64,000 bases of DNA, taken from NCBI GenBank assembly GCA_963693305.1, contig OY855903.1, positions 19,273,755-19,337,754 on the forward strand. Reading direction: 5' to 3'. This document shows positions 12,401 through 22,348 of the stretch, piece by piece. Origin of the DNA: Meandrina meandrites. Lineage: Eukaryota; Cnidaria; Anthozoa; Scleractinia; Meandrinidae. The notes under the pieces were generated by a model, which saw nothing but the letters and a program-made list of their open reading frames with translations, did no database searches and was not told where the DNA came from. The translations under genes and the position numbers were made by a program. Numbering within the stretch: position 1 is the first letter of the stretch; each line of letters starts with the position of its first letter.

Positions 12401-12748
12401 CGCATCTCGACGAGATTCACTGCTTTTGATGCCTAAAGATTCGACAATCCGATATCATAGGCTTGAGACTAGCAAAGGGAAAGGAAATGAGCTAAAATTT
12501 GCCAGGCAGTGACGAAGAGAGCGGATAAAGAAGGAAAAACGCTGCAACTGGAATCAAACAGTAAATAAATATGGAATGGAAGCAGCTGAAACAGCAGAAA
12601 CGTTCTGACTAAAATTTGCAATCAACACAGTGAGCTATGGATACATACGCAGCTTAAACTACAGATTGAAGTAGAGCCGAGTTTCCTCACCTGCAAATGC
12701 ATACTGGATTGTTATCAAGGCCAGGAAAGCGAACAGAACTTTTGCCAT
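5852..12748 (-). CDS. Single-lobe GPI-anchored transferrin-like protein (five exons)
   Basis: Exons on the - strand: 12748-12691, 9160-8948, 7960-7682, 7367-7125 and 6288-5852. All four introns are GT-AG and phase 1. The model gives 409 residues. Residues 1-20 are a signal peptide (MAKVLFAFLALI, then ITIQYAFA). One transferrin lobe follows, with the family's iron ligands Asp83 (VTLDGG), Tyr112 (YYAVAVVKK), Tyr217 (GYHGAFKC) and His280 (NPAHAVV). Thr137 and Arg141 of SCHTGARRTAGW provide the carbonate site. After the lobe come a Thr/His/Pro-rich stretch and a hydrophobic C-terminus (LVLLISLFSILFL), which suggests GPI attachment. Vertebrate transferrins have two lobes and this has one. The predicted role is cell-surface ferric iron binding. 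The long first intron holds a recombinase remnant and MITEs, and a DIRS element lies just upstream. Confidence 0.85.
6321..6585. mobile_element. Palindromic MITE and attached repeat in transferrin intron 4
   Basis: A hairpin at 6321-6434 begins ACAATTATTCCACCAGCGCA and ends GCGAGTGGAATAATTGT. It is followed by a segment with ATATACCATTG and GGAATTGCAATATACCAT, ending near 6585. The same two parts in the same order occur at about 24782-25008, so together they form one repeat family. Confidence 0.65.
8060..8411. mobile_element. TA-target MITE with CTTATAAGCCC repeats
   Basis: The termini are inverted (CCGTAAAATTCCGGTTATAA and its near-complement ending GTACGG), about 24 bp with one mismatch, flanked by TA at 8058-8059 and 8412-8413. 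The interior repeats the block TTATAAGCCC several times next to poly-C runs. The TA target fits a Tc1/mariner/pogo-type non-autonomous element. It lies in intron 2 of the transferrin gene. Confidence 0.75.
9161..10995. other. Transferrin intron 1, proximal part
   Basis: Intronic sequence with no recognised exon. It includes a poly-C tract at about 9660-9684 and A+T-rich stretches. The segment at about 10900-10990 resembles a foldback MITE end (GAGTGGATAATGCATTATCC). Confidence 0.5.
10996..11496 (+). pseudogene. Decayed Crypton/KIAA1958-like tyrosine recombinase fragment
   Basis: An ATG at 10996 opens a 42-codon frame containing SRFASVSES and ENTKKATNFGLKVF, ended by TGA at 11122-11124. After an out-of-frame gap, a second block (about 11296-11496) reads EEMEKEELKFYMSARK and NKATLTSIRAAIDRHLR, then NKPFSI. 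These are the start and middle motifs of the Crypton-derived KIAA1958/ZMYM2-like proteins common in cnidarian genomes, recognised from memory of the family. The stops, frame changes and missing C-terminal catalytic part mark it as dead. It lies on the + strand in intron 1 of the - strand transferrin gene. Confidence 0.6.
11561..11695. repeat. 45-bp tandem repeat, three copies
   Basis: Copies start at 11561, 11606 and 11651 with the unit TGCCAAGTTAAAAGAATCTG continuing to TTTTGTACGTGTTTC. The copies are identical by eye. Because 45 is a multiple of three, the - strand shows a repeated peptide frame, but nothing else suggests it is coding. It directly follows the recombinase remnant. Confidence 0.9.
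11805..11913. mobile_element. Palindromic MITE, ACAATTATTC termini
   Basis: A hairpin of about 109 bp begins ACAATTATTCTTT and ends AAGAATAATTGT. Its tip reads CTCGCCGCTACGCGGCTCGG. It has the same outer ten bases as the hairpins at 1332 and 6321 but an unrelated stem. Confidence 0.75.
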
Positions 12749-13261
12749 CTTTGCTGAACAGTTGAAGCACCGAGACAACGCCTTTGAGTGAAAAGAATTG
12801 AAGCGTTGCGGAAGTTTTAGCATGAGCTGTCACTCAAGGGGAAAAGTTATGTGACAGCTTGTGACAGATTTCTGGCTTCGAGTCCAATATACTCTTTTTT
12901 TTTTATAAGAACGTCTAATTTTGGGGCCGAGGCTGAGCGTTCTTATTTTTTTCACGATTTGAGGCTGAAAATGTTCTTAAGACGTTCTTAAGTTCCATAC
13001 CATAGTATTTCATTTTAAATTCTATCTTGTCATCAGTCTACGTCACTACGAAGTCCCATGAGATGCGCATGCGCGATGCTGGTCAGTGCTTAGCGTTTCG
13101 CTGGAAGGTAAGAATTTTGTGAGTGTTATCCAGTACAAATTTACGAATATCTTCGCCATCCTACCGCTACCTAATTCAAATCTTACTCTGGAAAGGTAGG
13201 TAAGCGTGATTTTATAATTGCAATTTACATTCACAGCTGGAAGATTATTTCCTCTGAGAAA

Positions 13262-14398
13262 ATGAGTGAAGACGGTACTTCGCACGACGGCCATGAGACC
13301 GTCGCTTCTGTCGTACCGCCCACAGTTGTGACTCCAGACGTTAACAAAGGCCTTGTTCAATACTTGGAGAATACTGACAAAAACATGAGTCAAATGGCCA
13401 GCCTTTTAGGGCAAATAGCCGACAAATTGCTTCCACGAAGCGAAAGCCCACCGGGCGAGAAAAGATCGAAACGAACTGCTGATAAATCGGATTTCTCTGA
13501 TTCCGCGTCTGACTCTGAAAACACGACTAGCAGGCCAAGAAAACGAAGCCGCGAGAGTAATCCACGTGATGATGATCTCAGTGTCCATGCAAGTGATGAA
13601 TTTGATGAGGAAGACGATTTACAAAAGCTCACCGAGCGTTCTCAGGCCAATGGCCAAAAAGAGCGGGAAAACTTAACCGCGGAGACAAAGCTTCTCCAAG
13701 ACATCGCTAACGGCTTTGACGACGACGATGCCACCGGCGACAAAATTAACCAAGAACTGGCCGACGTTGCAGTCAAACGATGGGGTAAAAAACTGCCTTC
13801 CGACAAAATAAAAAGCCTAGTCGAAAAGTACAAACGGCCGGAAAATTGTGGCGATATAAAGGGTACAAAGGTCAACCCAGAAATATGGAGTCAACTGAAC
13901 TCTAGAAAAAGAAAGACAGATCTGCAGCTATCCAACCTGCAGCAGGTTATACGTAAAGTTACATTTGCAACCTTGCAAACAACTAACATGTTGGTCGAAA
14001 ACCCCTCTAGTGCAACTGATAATTCTAAGGCCATCACTCAGTCAGTTGATTCTATAGCCATGCTTGGACATCTGAATACTCAGCTGTCTCAGTTTCGCAG
14101 GGAGCAAATAAAACCTGCTTTAAAATCAGAATATTCTGCAATATGTTCAGCAGAAGTTCCTCTAAGCAGCCAGTACCTGTTTGGGGATGATCTGGCCAAG
14201 AAACTTCGAGACGCAAGAGAATCCAGTAAAATTAGCAACTCTGTGAGCCACTCATCCCCCCGACCCACCTATAAAGGGGATCAACGTTCTTCGGGCCACC
14301 CTGGCCATTACCCTAAAGGTCCCAAGCGTGATTTTTTATACAAGGGACACAACAGATCCTTCAAAAGGAAAAAACCACAGAATGCCGAGAAGAAATAA
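13262..14398 (+). CDS. DIRS ORF1, gag-like protein
   Basis: 378 residues from an ATG preceded by AAA. The N-terminal third is acidic and Ser/Asp-rich with a basic patch (RPRKRSRES, about residues 95-103). The middle carries the NPEIWSQL and LQLSNLQQVIRK segments that I associate with DIRS gag-like proteins. The last 60 residues are Lys/Arg/His-rich, suiting nucleic-acid binding. There is no CCHC zinc knuckle. The stop codon overlaps the ORF2 start codon in TAATG, so coupled termination and reinitiation is plausible. Confidence 0.85.
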   Translation: MSEDGTSHDGHETVASVVPPTVVTPDVNKGLVQYLENTDKNMSQMASLLGQIADKLLPRSESPPGEKRSKRTADKSDFSDSASDSENTTSRPRKRSRESNPRDDDLSVHASDEFDEEDDLQKLTERSQANGQKERENLTAETKLLQDIANGFDDDDATGDKINQELADVAVKRWGKKLPSDKIKSLVEKYKRPENCGDIKGTKVNPEIWSQLNSRKRKTDLQLSNLQQVIRKVTFATLQTTNMLVENPSSATDNSKAITQSVDSIAMLGHLNTQLSQFRREQIKPALKSEYSAICSAEVPLSSQYLFGDDLAKKLRDARESSKISNSVSHSSPRPTYKGDQRSSGHPGHYPKGPKRDFLYKGHNRSFKRKKPQNAEKK

Positions 14399-16365
14399 TG
14401 AAGCAACTACTCCAAATAAAAAACTCTGTAAGTGTTTTTACCAATTTCTTACCCAATCTTTTAAACTACTTACATAATTTATGCCACAACTTTAAGGCAG
14501 GGGAGGTTGCTGCTAATTTTGCAGCTTGGAAGGAACTCACAACTGATAGAGTAATCTTGTCTGATGTTTTAGGGGTGAGCATTGAATGTATTACTACCCC
14601 TATTCAACACAGACTACCTGCTCAAACGTTTTCAGAGCATGAATATGTTCTTGTTTGCGAAGAAATACATAAATTGCTCCAGAAAGGTGTAATAACAAAA
14701 GTGGGATATAAACCTGGCCAAATTGTGTCTAGTATTTTTCTGCGTCCCAAGAAGGATGGAGCTTATAGACTCATACTTAACCTTAAAAAGTTTAATGAGT
14801 CAGTGACCCACCATCATTTCAAGATGGATTCTCTCCATACAATCACTAAACTTGTGACACAAAACTGTTTCATGGCCTCCATTGATATGAAAGATGCATA
14901 CTATTCTATCCCCATTAAAACTGAAGATTGTCAATTCTTGCGCTTTAAATGGGATGAAGACCTATATGAATTCACATGTTTACCCAATGGCTTATCCTGT
15001 GCACCCAGGCAGTTTACTAAAATACTTAAGCCCCCTCTAGCTACCCTACACAAACAGGGGCATATATCTGTTGCACACCTTGATGACCTCTATTTACAAG
15101 GTCAAACTTATGAGCGCTGTGTGTCAAATGTTATTGACACCATAATATTATTTGATAAACTAGGGTTGGTTGTGCACCCTGAAAAATCTAGTTTTATTCC
15201 TACCCAGGTCATTGTTATCCTGGGGTTTGTCATCAACTCAGTAAAAATGACAGTACAACTGACCACAGAAAAGGCAGTGAATTTAAAAACTGATTGTGCT
15301 GAGTTACTTAAAACTATCTCCCCAACAATAAGGGAAGTAGCAAGGGTCATTGGCAAGATTGTATCCAGTTTTCCTGGGGTTATGTATGGACCTCTCCACT
15401 ACAGAAATTTGGAAAAAGATAAATGCTTGGCCCTAAAACAGGACAAGGGTAATTTTGATTCTCTTATGACCTTATCACATCAAGCAAAATGTGAATTACA
15501 ATGGTGGGTTGACAATGTGGAATATTCACTAAACGAAATATCACATTTACCATTTGACCATGTAATCACCACAGATGCCTCCCTAGTGGGGTGGGGAGCA
15601 GAATATGAAGGGGTGTCCTCAGGAGGAAACTGGACACATGTGGAATCAAAATACCACATAAATTACCTGGAAATGTTGGCTGTATACTTGGGGTTACAGA
15701 CCTTTGCTAAAGATAAAGCCCACACGCACATCAGAGTAATGTGTGATAACACCACCGCAGTCAACATCATAAACAACATGGGAACCAGCCATTCAGATTC
15801 CTGTAATTCTATAGCAAAGGAAATTTGGGAGTGGTGCATAATTAGGGACATTTGGCTCAGTGTAGCTCATATCCCTGGCAAGCAAAATCTTATTGCAGAT
15901 TTTGAATCTAGACGAAACCAAAGGGAATCAGAGTGGAAACTTGACAATAGAGTCCTTCTGAATGCTTTACAAGGTCTAGATTTCAGACCTGACATTGACC
16001 TATTTGCTTCACGCATTAATCACCAACTCCCGAAGTATGTTTCTTACAGGCCCGACCCTAAAGCTTTTGCTACAGATGCATTCAGCTTACAATGGTCAGA
16101 ACTTAAATTTTATGCCTTTCCACCCTTTAGTGTTATTCCCGCTGTGTTGAGCAAAGTACAGAACGAGAAGGCGCTAGGAGTTTGTGTGCTACCGGAATGG
16201 CCAACCCAAGCGTGGTATTCAAAAGCTCTTCAAATGCTCGAACAGGAACCAATCCACCTCAAAGCAAGGAAAGACCTTCTGCAGTTACCGAGTCACCCCA
16301 GGGAAACTCATCCACTTTGGGCCAAACTAAACCTCCTAGTCTGTCTCTTATCAGGGAGGGACTAG
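14398..16365 (+). CDS. DIRS ORF2, reverse transcriptase / RNase H / methyltransferase-like
   Basis: 655 residues. RT motifs: FLRPKKDGAYRLILNLK (about 114-130), SIDMKDAYYSIPI with catalytic Asp163, LPNGLSCAPRQFTK, and HLDDL with the Asp pair near 229-230. RNase H follows (TTDASLVGWGAE, Asp393; YLEMLAVYLGL; CDNTTAV). The C-terminal segment (DIDLFASRINHQLP, then YAFPPFSVIP near 573-582) matches the DAM-methyltransferase-like domain described for DIRS elements. ORF3 overlaps the last 169 nt in another frame, usual for the family. No stop or frameshift is seen. Confidence 0.92.
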   Translation: MKQLLQIKNSVSVFTNFLPNLLNYLHNLCHNFKAGEVAANFAAWKELTTDRVILSDVLGVSIECITTPIQHRLPAQTFSEHEYVLVCEEIHKLLQKGVITKVGYKPGQIVSSIFLRPKKDGAYRLILNLKKFNESVTHHHFKMDSLHTITKLVTQNCFMASIDMKDAYYSIPIKTEDCQFLRFKWDEDLYEFTCLPNGLSCAPRQFTKILKPPLATLHKQGHISVAHLDDLYLQGQTYERCVSNVIDTIILFDKLGLVVHPEKSSFIPTQVIVILGFVINSVKMTVQLTTEKAVNLKTDCAELLKTISPTIREVARVIGKIVSSFPGVMYGPLHYRNLEKDKCLALKQDKGNFDSLMTLSHQAKCELQWWVDNVEYSLNEISHLPFDHVITTDASLVGWGAEYEGVSSGGNWTHVESKYHINYLEMLAVYLGLQTFAKDKAHTHIRVMCDNTTAVNIINNMGTSHSDSCNSIAKEIWEWCIIRDIWLSVAHIPGKQNLIADFESRRNQRESEWKLDNRVLLNALQGLDFRPDIDLFASRINHQLPKYVSYRPDPKAFATDAFSLQWSELKFYAFPPFSVIPAVLSKVQNEKALGVCVLPEWPTQAWYSKALQMLEQEPIHLKARKDLLQLPSHPRETHPLWAKLNLLVCLLSGRD

Positions 16366-17324
16366 ATAAATATCACTTATCATCAAGTGCGAAGGATGTA
16401 CTTATGGCCTCGTGGAGAGCAGGTACCTCAAAGCAATACCAAACCTACCTAAAAAGATGGCAACAGTACTGCATTGAAAAGAACATTGATGTTTTTCAAG
16501 CTGGTGTAAATAATGGTGTTGAATTTCTTGTTTCATTATACAAATCTGGTTTGGGTTACAGCGCTATAAATACCGCGCGTTCAGCACTCTCATCAATCCT
16601 TGTGTTACAGAATGGAGAGAAATTTGGAGAGCACCCTTTGGTCGTTCGCTGCATGAAAGGGATTTTTGAGTTAAAGCCATCCCTTCCCAAATATTGCGAA
16701 ATTTGGGATGTTAAAGTTGTGTTAGATTATTTGAAAACGTTTGACGCGTTAAGTTTATTACCTCTTAAGGACCTCACATTAAACCTTACTATGTTGCTAT
16801 GCCTCACCACTGGACAGCGAGGCCAAACAATTCACAAGTTTGACATAAACTATTTTCAAGATCTGGAGGATAGATTCAGAATAACGGTCCGTGAGAAACT
16901 GAAGCAGACTAAACCCGGAAGACACTTGGCACCTATAGATCTCTTTGTTTTTAAAGATGACAAGAAACTTTGTGTAGTAGAATACCTAAGAGAATATTTG
17001 AAAAGAACAGAGCAGTATCGGAAGGAACATTCTCAGTTATTACTTAGCTATGGCAAGCCTTTCCACCCTGTATCTAAAGAAACTATCTCCAGATGGGTCA
17101 AACAAGTGTTGGAATTAGCTGGCATTGACATATCAAAGTATTCTGCTCATAGCAGCAGGGCCGCATCTACATCCTCTTGTAAAGCTAAAGGACTAAACAT
17201 CACAGAGATTATGAAGAGTGCAGGATGGTCCAACTCGAGCACCTTTGCAAAGTTCTATGACAAGCCAATGGAGAACTCTACATCTAATTTTGGCTCTGTA
17301 TTGCTTAGTTCCGCCACAGCATAA
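16197..17324 (+). CDS. DIRS ORF3, tyrosine recombinase
   Basis: 375 residues from the ATG at 16197; the frame is open a little further upstream without an ATG. It is an integrase-like tyrosine recombinase: an N-terminal SAM-like region (SWRAGTSKQYQTYLKRWQQY), the first catalytic Arg at about 208 in TGQRGQT, HSSRAAS with His318 and Arg321, GWSNSSTFAKFY with the conserved Trp, and the nucleophile Tyr354. All catalytic residues are present. It would integrate the circular DNA intermediate. Confidence 0.92.
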   Translation: MANPSVVFKSSSNARTGTNPPQSKERPSAVTESPQGNSSTLGQTKPPSLSLIREGLDKYHLSSSAKDVLMASWRAGTSKQYQTYLKRWQQYCIEKNIDVFQAGVNNGVEFLVSLYKSGLGYSAINTARSALSSILVLQNGEKFGEHPLVVRCMKGIFELKPSLPKYCEIWDVKVVLDYLKTFDALSLLPLKDLTLNLTMLLCLTTGQRGQTIHKFDINYFQDLEDRFRITVREKLKQTKPGRHLAPIDLFVFKDDKKLCVVEYLREYLKRTEQYRKEHSQLLLSYGKPFHPVSKETISRWVKQVLELAGIDISKYSAHSSRAASTSSCKAKGLNITEIMKSAGWSNSSTFAKFYDKPMENSTSNFGSVLLSSATA

Positions 17325-17408
17325 GCTGTCGTCTGTACCTTATTAGGTATTAGTTCTGTAATAAATTGTTTGAACCTTAGAATAGTTCGTGTTACAGGAC
17401 TTTGAAAT

Positions 17409-17537
17409 CTCATGGGACTTCGTAGTGACGTAGACTGATGACAAGATAGAATCCTACAATTAAACGAGACTTACCTGTAAGTTGAAGTTTGATTACGATT
17501 CTAGCTTGTCATCAGTCCGGAACGAAGGAGTCACATG
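17409..17537. repeat. DIRS internal complementary region
   Basis: Positions 17409-17452 are the exact reverse complement of 13019-13062, and 17451-17537 of 17628-17714. The two parts overlap by AT, the inferred recombination core. The second part and the right terminus form an 87-bp perfect inverted repeat around a loop of about 90 bp. Confidence 0.93.
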
Positions 17538-18400
17538 CCCTTACTCCCACCCACCCTTTCTCCTTCGTTCCTTATTTTTTCTGTAACACTCATGTTGAAT
17601 ACTGACCAGCATCGCGCATGCGCATCTCATGTGACTCCTTCGTTCCGGACTGATGACAAGCTAGAATCGTAATCAAACTTCAACTTACAGGTAAGTCTCG
17701 TTTAATTGTAGGATCAATAGAGATAAAACCAGAAAACCTATCAAACAGCATTGTTCACCGAATGTGGTGTATCAAGTTGCTCTTGACATGCTTGCGCGAC
17801 CTGCTCCCTGTGATTTGGTGCCGCGGACAAATTTCTTTTAAAAGCACTCCTGTTGGACCACAGTTTTGCATTTATTTATACTGCTCATTTTACAAAAAAT
17901 TAAAACAAATGGGTAAAATAAAGTCGTTCTCCGACTCTCAGCCTGGGGTATGTTCTTAGCATGTTCTTAAAATTTGGGCAAATCTCAGCCTCAACGTTCT
18001 TATAAAAAAGGTTCTTATAAAAAAAAAAAGAGTGTATGATCATGACGACGACCTGGGGTCTGGGTATGATATTGACTAAAACGCGTGAAACTAGACAAGC
18101 TACAGAGCTATCCCTAACGCCAGACGTGCTGTTCTCCGGAATTCTAGTCGGCTATCGGAGTTTGCTGCATTTAAATTAAAATTCTTCTGAAGATTTGAAT
18201 TTCCATTTCTATAAGGTTGTTTCAGTTTTTAGTCTTTTCATGACAATAAGCACTGAGAAGTTTCTGATAAATGATATTCTATTTAGACGACAAAGTTCTC
18301 TCTTATTTTTTTTGAAAAAAAAATAAATAAAAAGCCCTATCTCAGACAAAACAGCTTGAAACCATACTCTTCACAGCAACAGATAGCTATATAGCTCATA

Positions 18401-18940
18401 CAGTCGAGCCCCAGCTCGCTATTCTCGAATCCTCGCTAACTCGAACCAAAATCGATTTCCCTGGATTTCCGTCATACATTGACTGTAACTACCCTCGGTA
18501 ACTCGAACCTCCCGCTAACTCGAAGCAATTTTCGTTTCCCTTCAGGTCATTTTCTATATAATTTTACCCTCGATAACTCGAACCATGCCTATCAATAGAT
18601 GACAAGTCAAAACAAACTGTGTATTGTTGCCCAAAACATTAAATTTATTTTGAAACAGCCCTACACAAAACGTGTCAGTTCAGTTCAGGTTCCGCTGGTT
18701 TTCACAAAGTGCTGCACTGAACTCCTTTTTCAAAATGCCAATAAATCTCTTCGCTCCCTTGAATTTTAAATTTGATTTGAATGTACACTGCATGAAGAGA
18801 AAAACTTTGAAACCCGTTTTTTCTTTATTTACGGTCAATTGTTCTCAACTCCCGATAACCTGAACTCTCGATAACTCGAAACTTTTTCAATTTCCCTTGA
18901 AGGTTCGAGTTACCGGGAGTCGACAAACAATGGTCGACTG
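18401..18940. mobile_element. TA-target pogo-like MITE
   Basis: Begins CAGTCGAGCCCC and ends GGTCGACTG, flanked by TA at 18399-18400 and 18941-18942. The interior repeats TAACTCGAAC-like blocks at both ends, typical of Tc1/mariner/pogo termini. No transposase frame is seen. Confidence 0.7.
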
Positions 18941-19382
18941 TACATGAAAGTACCCGCCTCCCACCTTCACGGCGGTCAAACGTCTGAGGCTGTTTTTGTT
19001 TTCGTTTTTCGTGAGAAATCAGTCACGTTAATGTGGAAGCATCAGTAAGGATATGTAAATAGCTGCTGAGGGTAAATATATCTTCCGTTATCTCAAACGA
19101 GATTAATTCTTTACTTTTAAAATGTTCCGCACCCGAACAAAATTGCTTTGACAATGGCGCCGACAGGCGGCATTTCGCCGTTTTCAAACACTTAGAACGG
19201 TTTTAGTAAAGTTCCAAAAGTCAAGTAAACCAGGAAAATACCTAAAAAGTATCAAACTTTGAACAGAGAAAACGAAAACCTTATCGTTGAAGTAGTTTTC
19301 TTGTTTTTTACGTTTTACCGCGGTGAACCTCCCACCTGGGGGAAGCTAAAACTAGATACTCAGTTGTTTTACCTAAACCACT

Positions 19383-19800
19383 CGAATTTAACAACTGACA
19401 CTTACATGAAATGTACCCGAGTTCGTGTTTCATTCTACAGAAACAGATTGCTGAACAGCGTTAACAGCAGCACAACCTCAGTAATGGGACAGGTCACCCG
19501 GGCAACCGATTTGGGAGCGGGACCGGTTGAAGGTTGAAGCTTGGATACCGGTGCATGTCTTCAGTGCCTCCAAATCTTTGACGTAATCATCCCCAAGAAA
19601 GTCCTCGTAGGTTTGTTTGTCATCCGCGATGTCCGCTTATTTCTATGGTAGAACCTTTGAAGATCAAATTGGAGCCGCCGTTATAAGTGGTGGAGTTGGA
19701 ATTTGTTCCAGTCTTTCTGGTTGGCACCGTACTAGTCACTCATCTTCGGCGTTAAAATCTTGATGAGACTGATGATGTTCGCGATGTCGATGTTGCAGTA
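19383..19800 (-). pseudogene. Dead last exon of a transferrin-like gene
   Basis: Read on the - strand it matches the last exon and part of the 3' UTR of the first full copy (5800-6215). Shared parts include the GAGTTCGTGTTTCATTCTAC stretch around the stop and the segment for LEALKTC. It carries an in-frame TAG within the segment equivalent to MSDLYGAN and lacks 8 bases in the segment equivalent to FQLFNST, which shifts the frame. No matching upstream exons are nearby, so it is a fragment of a lost copy or a partial duplication. Confidence 0.85.
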
Positions 19801-20883
19801 AGGCACATCAGTATCAACTTTGATAACCTCATAAAACAAACAACAAAGGGTGGTCTCTACGCTACTTATACAGAGAGTTTTAGTAAAAGAAAGATAGGGG
19901 ATTTAAAATATCTCACAAAATAGATAGTAGATTAATCCATTTCTTAAAATGACACGCAAGCTTGTCTCGTCTAGTTTGTCTATTTTTTCATAAAAGCTGA
20001 GTTGGTTTATGAAAAGTTGTACACTTGGCATTTGGCCACTAGATCAAGACTTGTATATTAAGAGTTTGAACACTGTAAGAATAAGGTTTATTATAGCGCT
20101 GTTTTTTTTCAGGCCGGTCAATACCTAATATAATATTTGAGATAGTCAAAACCTCGTGACGTCACAGCATGGTGCCGTTTTAGACCTCGGTGAGTTTTCG
20201 TTCGTTTTTGTTTTTGTTCGTCAATTTTTTTGGTTTTGTTCAGGTTGCATACCCAGAGTTCCCCGCGATTGCGTTGAAAGAACAAAGAACTTCAACAGTA
20301 CAGTGCATAAAATGGCGACCGTCGGTAAAGAAAAACTGTGAGTTTTTCCTTTGAGATAAGAAGAGGTAGCTCAAAAATTGACGGTTATTTTACAAGCAAA
20401 GCTCGTCTTTCTGGCACTGTGGATCTCAAACCACAAAGCACTAGATCTTATTCACCGAGCTCGTGAGTACAGACGGAATGCACTGAGGTTCTGTAGAGGA
20501 TTGACGCTATCGAAATTCACATGACGAAAAGAATAGCGTAGTTAAGGCGGCTGTAATATTGAATGATAATGCTCGCGGAGATCATCCAAAATATAAATAG
20601 TTGGCCAAGAACCAAAGCTTCGAGGGCAACTGAGAAATTTTCAGGACAGTTTGTCAGCCACTGGAATTATCCTTCAATGTACCTGCAAGCCAGAAAGGGT
20701 TTTTTTAATCTTATTATCCTCTAATTAATATAATTGCGAGCTCATCTTGAGCCCGCAACCCAGTTTGCACCCCATATCTTGATTTTGGAGCAAAATTGTT
20801 CTGCCAAAATCGATCGATAACTCCTCGTAAACCAATCAGAACCCATTTCAGCTCGAACAAGATGGTCGCTGCGTTGGCTAGTC
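19801..20883. other. Spacer without recognised gene
   Basis: No exon is supported. A short frame near 20156-20341 ends at a GTGAGTTTT donor-like site (MATVGKEKL before it), but nothing else supports it as a first exon. Confidence 0.4.
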
Positions 20884-22028
20884 AGGGCTGCAAATAACGG
20901 CCGGTCAACGGACAATGTCCGGCCAAGATGACTATTTGTCCGGACAAAATTTCGGTTTGGCGGTCATTTTGACCGGTCACGTACAGAAATAACTAGAAAA
21001 ATTAATTTATTTGCATTATTTTTGGAAATTATAAGCAGTTAAATCATAAAATATCTTAGCAGCCTGCAGTCACAAAAACGGAGAGTGCAGATGAGACGGT
21101 CACGTTCTGCGGCTTTGTGAAGTTTTAGCGGTAACATACGCTAAACGGACAACGATGAATATATATCGCATCAATCATCGTCTAGTATTAACACGCAGTT
21201 ACAGTTTCAGTTGTCGGGGCGGGCCGGCAAAAATAGCTAGCACTCGAAAGTGGTTTATTAAATATCTGTTGAAAATGGTTATACACATTTTTGCTTCGAG
21301 TTTAGCTGGAATTTTTCGAAGGATCGGTAAATCCATTTAGTGAACAATTGACCGCAAAAGATTTTGCTTTTTCGTTGCTCACAGTCCACAGGCTTCCCAA
21401 GCTCAAAAGTCGTCTTTTTGATGTGTTTTTGAGAGCCCTTCGGCGGCCAACTCTACATACGTGGTGTATGGGACAGCTTGTGTATATAGAGAAATGTATG
21501 GGAAAATCACGGATTCTCTAAAATCGGGTAAATAGCTATCTATTTTGAAATTAAGTTTACCTACCTCACATGTGTAGCTAACTTGTGTCTTGTGCCGAAT
21601 TTGAAGCCATTCCGACGCCATTTAGCGAAGTTATTCGAAGTCGTTGTCTCCCCTGCTAAAAAGAAGGAAAGTCCTTCTTTTTAGAAGGGGAGACAACGAC
21701 TTCGAATAACTCTCTCGTTGTTTTTGCAAGCTTTTGAAATGATGACGCTGAGAGGTGAAAAAAATTTATGGCGAGTAGAACGTAGTCTGAGGCCATTGCT
21801 TGTGGAAAAAAACCGAAATGCAAATAGTGAACATATTTAGTGATACTTTTATCGCTTAAAACTTTTATGTGACGAATTTTGAAGAACATATTTTTGGCTT
21901 AATATGCTATTTCTTCAAAAGAAATATTTTCAATATTTTGACCGGTCAAAAACGAGACGTGACCGAGCTAAAATTGGTTTGGCCGGTCAACAAGACCGGT
22001 TACTATCCAAAAATTATTTGCAGCCCTG
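20884..22028. mobile_element. hAT-like non-autonomous element
   Basis: Exact 15-bp inverted termini: CAGGGCTGCAAATAA at the left, its complement at the right. Subterminal GACCGGTCA-type motifs repeat at both ends. CAGGG termini suit hAT elements, but I could not find a clean 8-bp target duplication. A palindrome at about 21630-21710 is nested inside. Confidence 0.6.
21630..21710. repeat. Palindrome inside hAT-like element
   Basis: Inverted arms GTTATTCGAAGTCGTTGTCT and AGACAACGACTTCGAATAAC surround CCTTCTTTTTAG-like sequence. Probably a small foldback insertion. Confidence 0.75.
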
Positions 22029-22348
22029 CTAGCGTACGTGATTTTCGCATCATTGGAGTGTTAACGTACATTTAAAAGATTGAAAATGGTAAGAAACAGT
22101 TTTAAAGAATACTCAATTCTCGCTAGGTTATCTTAGCCTGCATTTCTTGCGTTTTGAAAACAGTTTGTTAGGAAACAAGGTAGGTAAAAGTGAAGGACAT
22201 TAGGTAGAATGTATCATTGAAATTAACCTAGAATCACACAATTTGGTCCAAAATATACCGATGTTTAAACAAGGAAGCAACCGTGGACGATGATCCTACT
22301 GGTATACGTTGGATCAATAATGATCTGATCGGTTTAAAATAGAAAAAT

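Larger units (their letters stand above)
13019..17714 (+). mobile_element. DIRS-type tyrosine-recombinase retrotransposon, apparently intact
   Basis: Three long uninterrupted ORFs (gag-like, RT/RNase H/methyltransferase-like, tyrosine recombinase) lie between DIRS-type ends. The left terminus (13059-13088) and right terminus (17601-17630) share an exact 30-bp inverted block. The internal complementary region (17409-17537) joins an exact complement of the left end (13019-13062) to an exact 87-bp complement of the right end (17628-17714), as a rolling-circle intermediate requires. Flanks are consistent with insertion at an AT dinucleotide without a target duplication, which is typical of recombinase-mediated insertion. 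Confidence 0.93.
12890..18034. mobile_element. TA-target MITE that hosts the DIRS element
   Basis: The left end (TACTCTTTTTTTTTTATAAG, then AACGT) and right end (TTATAAAAAAAAAAAGAGTG) are inverted. They are flanked by TA at 12888-12889 and 18035-18036. Both inner sides keep GAGGCTGAG or CTCAGCC next to AACGTTCTTA-like blocks. The two halves (12890-13018 and 17715-18034) are separated by the DIRS element. A related, shorter copy lies at about 50346-50492. It starts about 140 bp upstream of the transferrin start codon. Confidence 0.7.

Noticed and set aside
16182..16196. Upstream start for the DIRS recombinase
   Set aside because: The codon is TTG; the first ATG in frame is 16197.
20156..20341. 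Small frame ending at a donor-like GTGAGT
   Set aside because: No partner exon, no recognisable domain.
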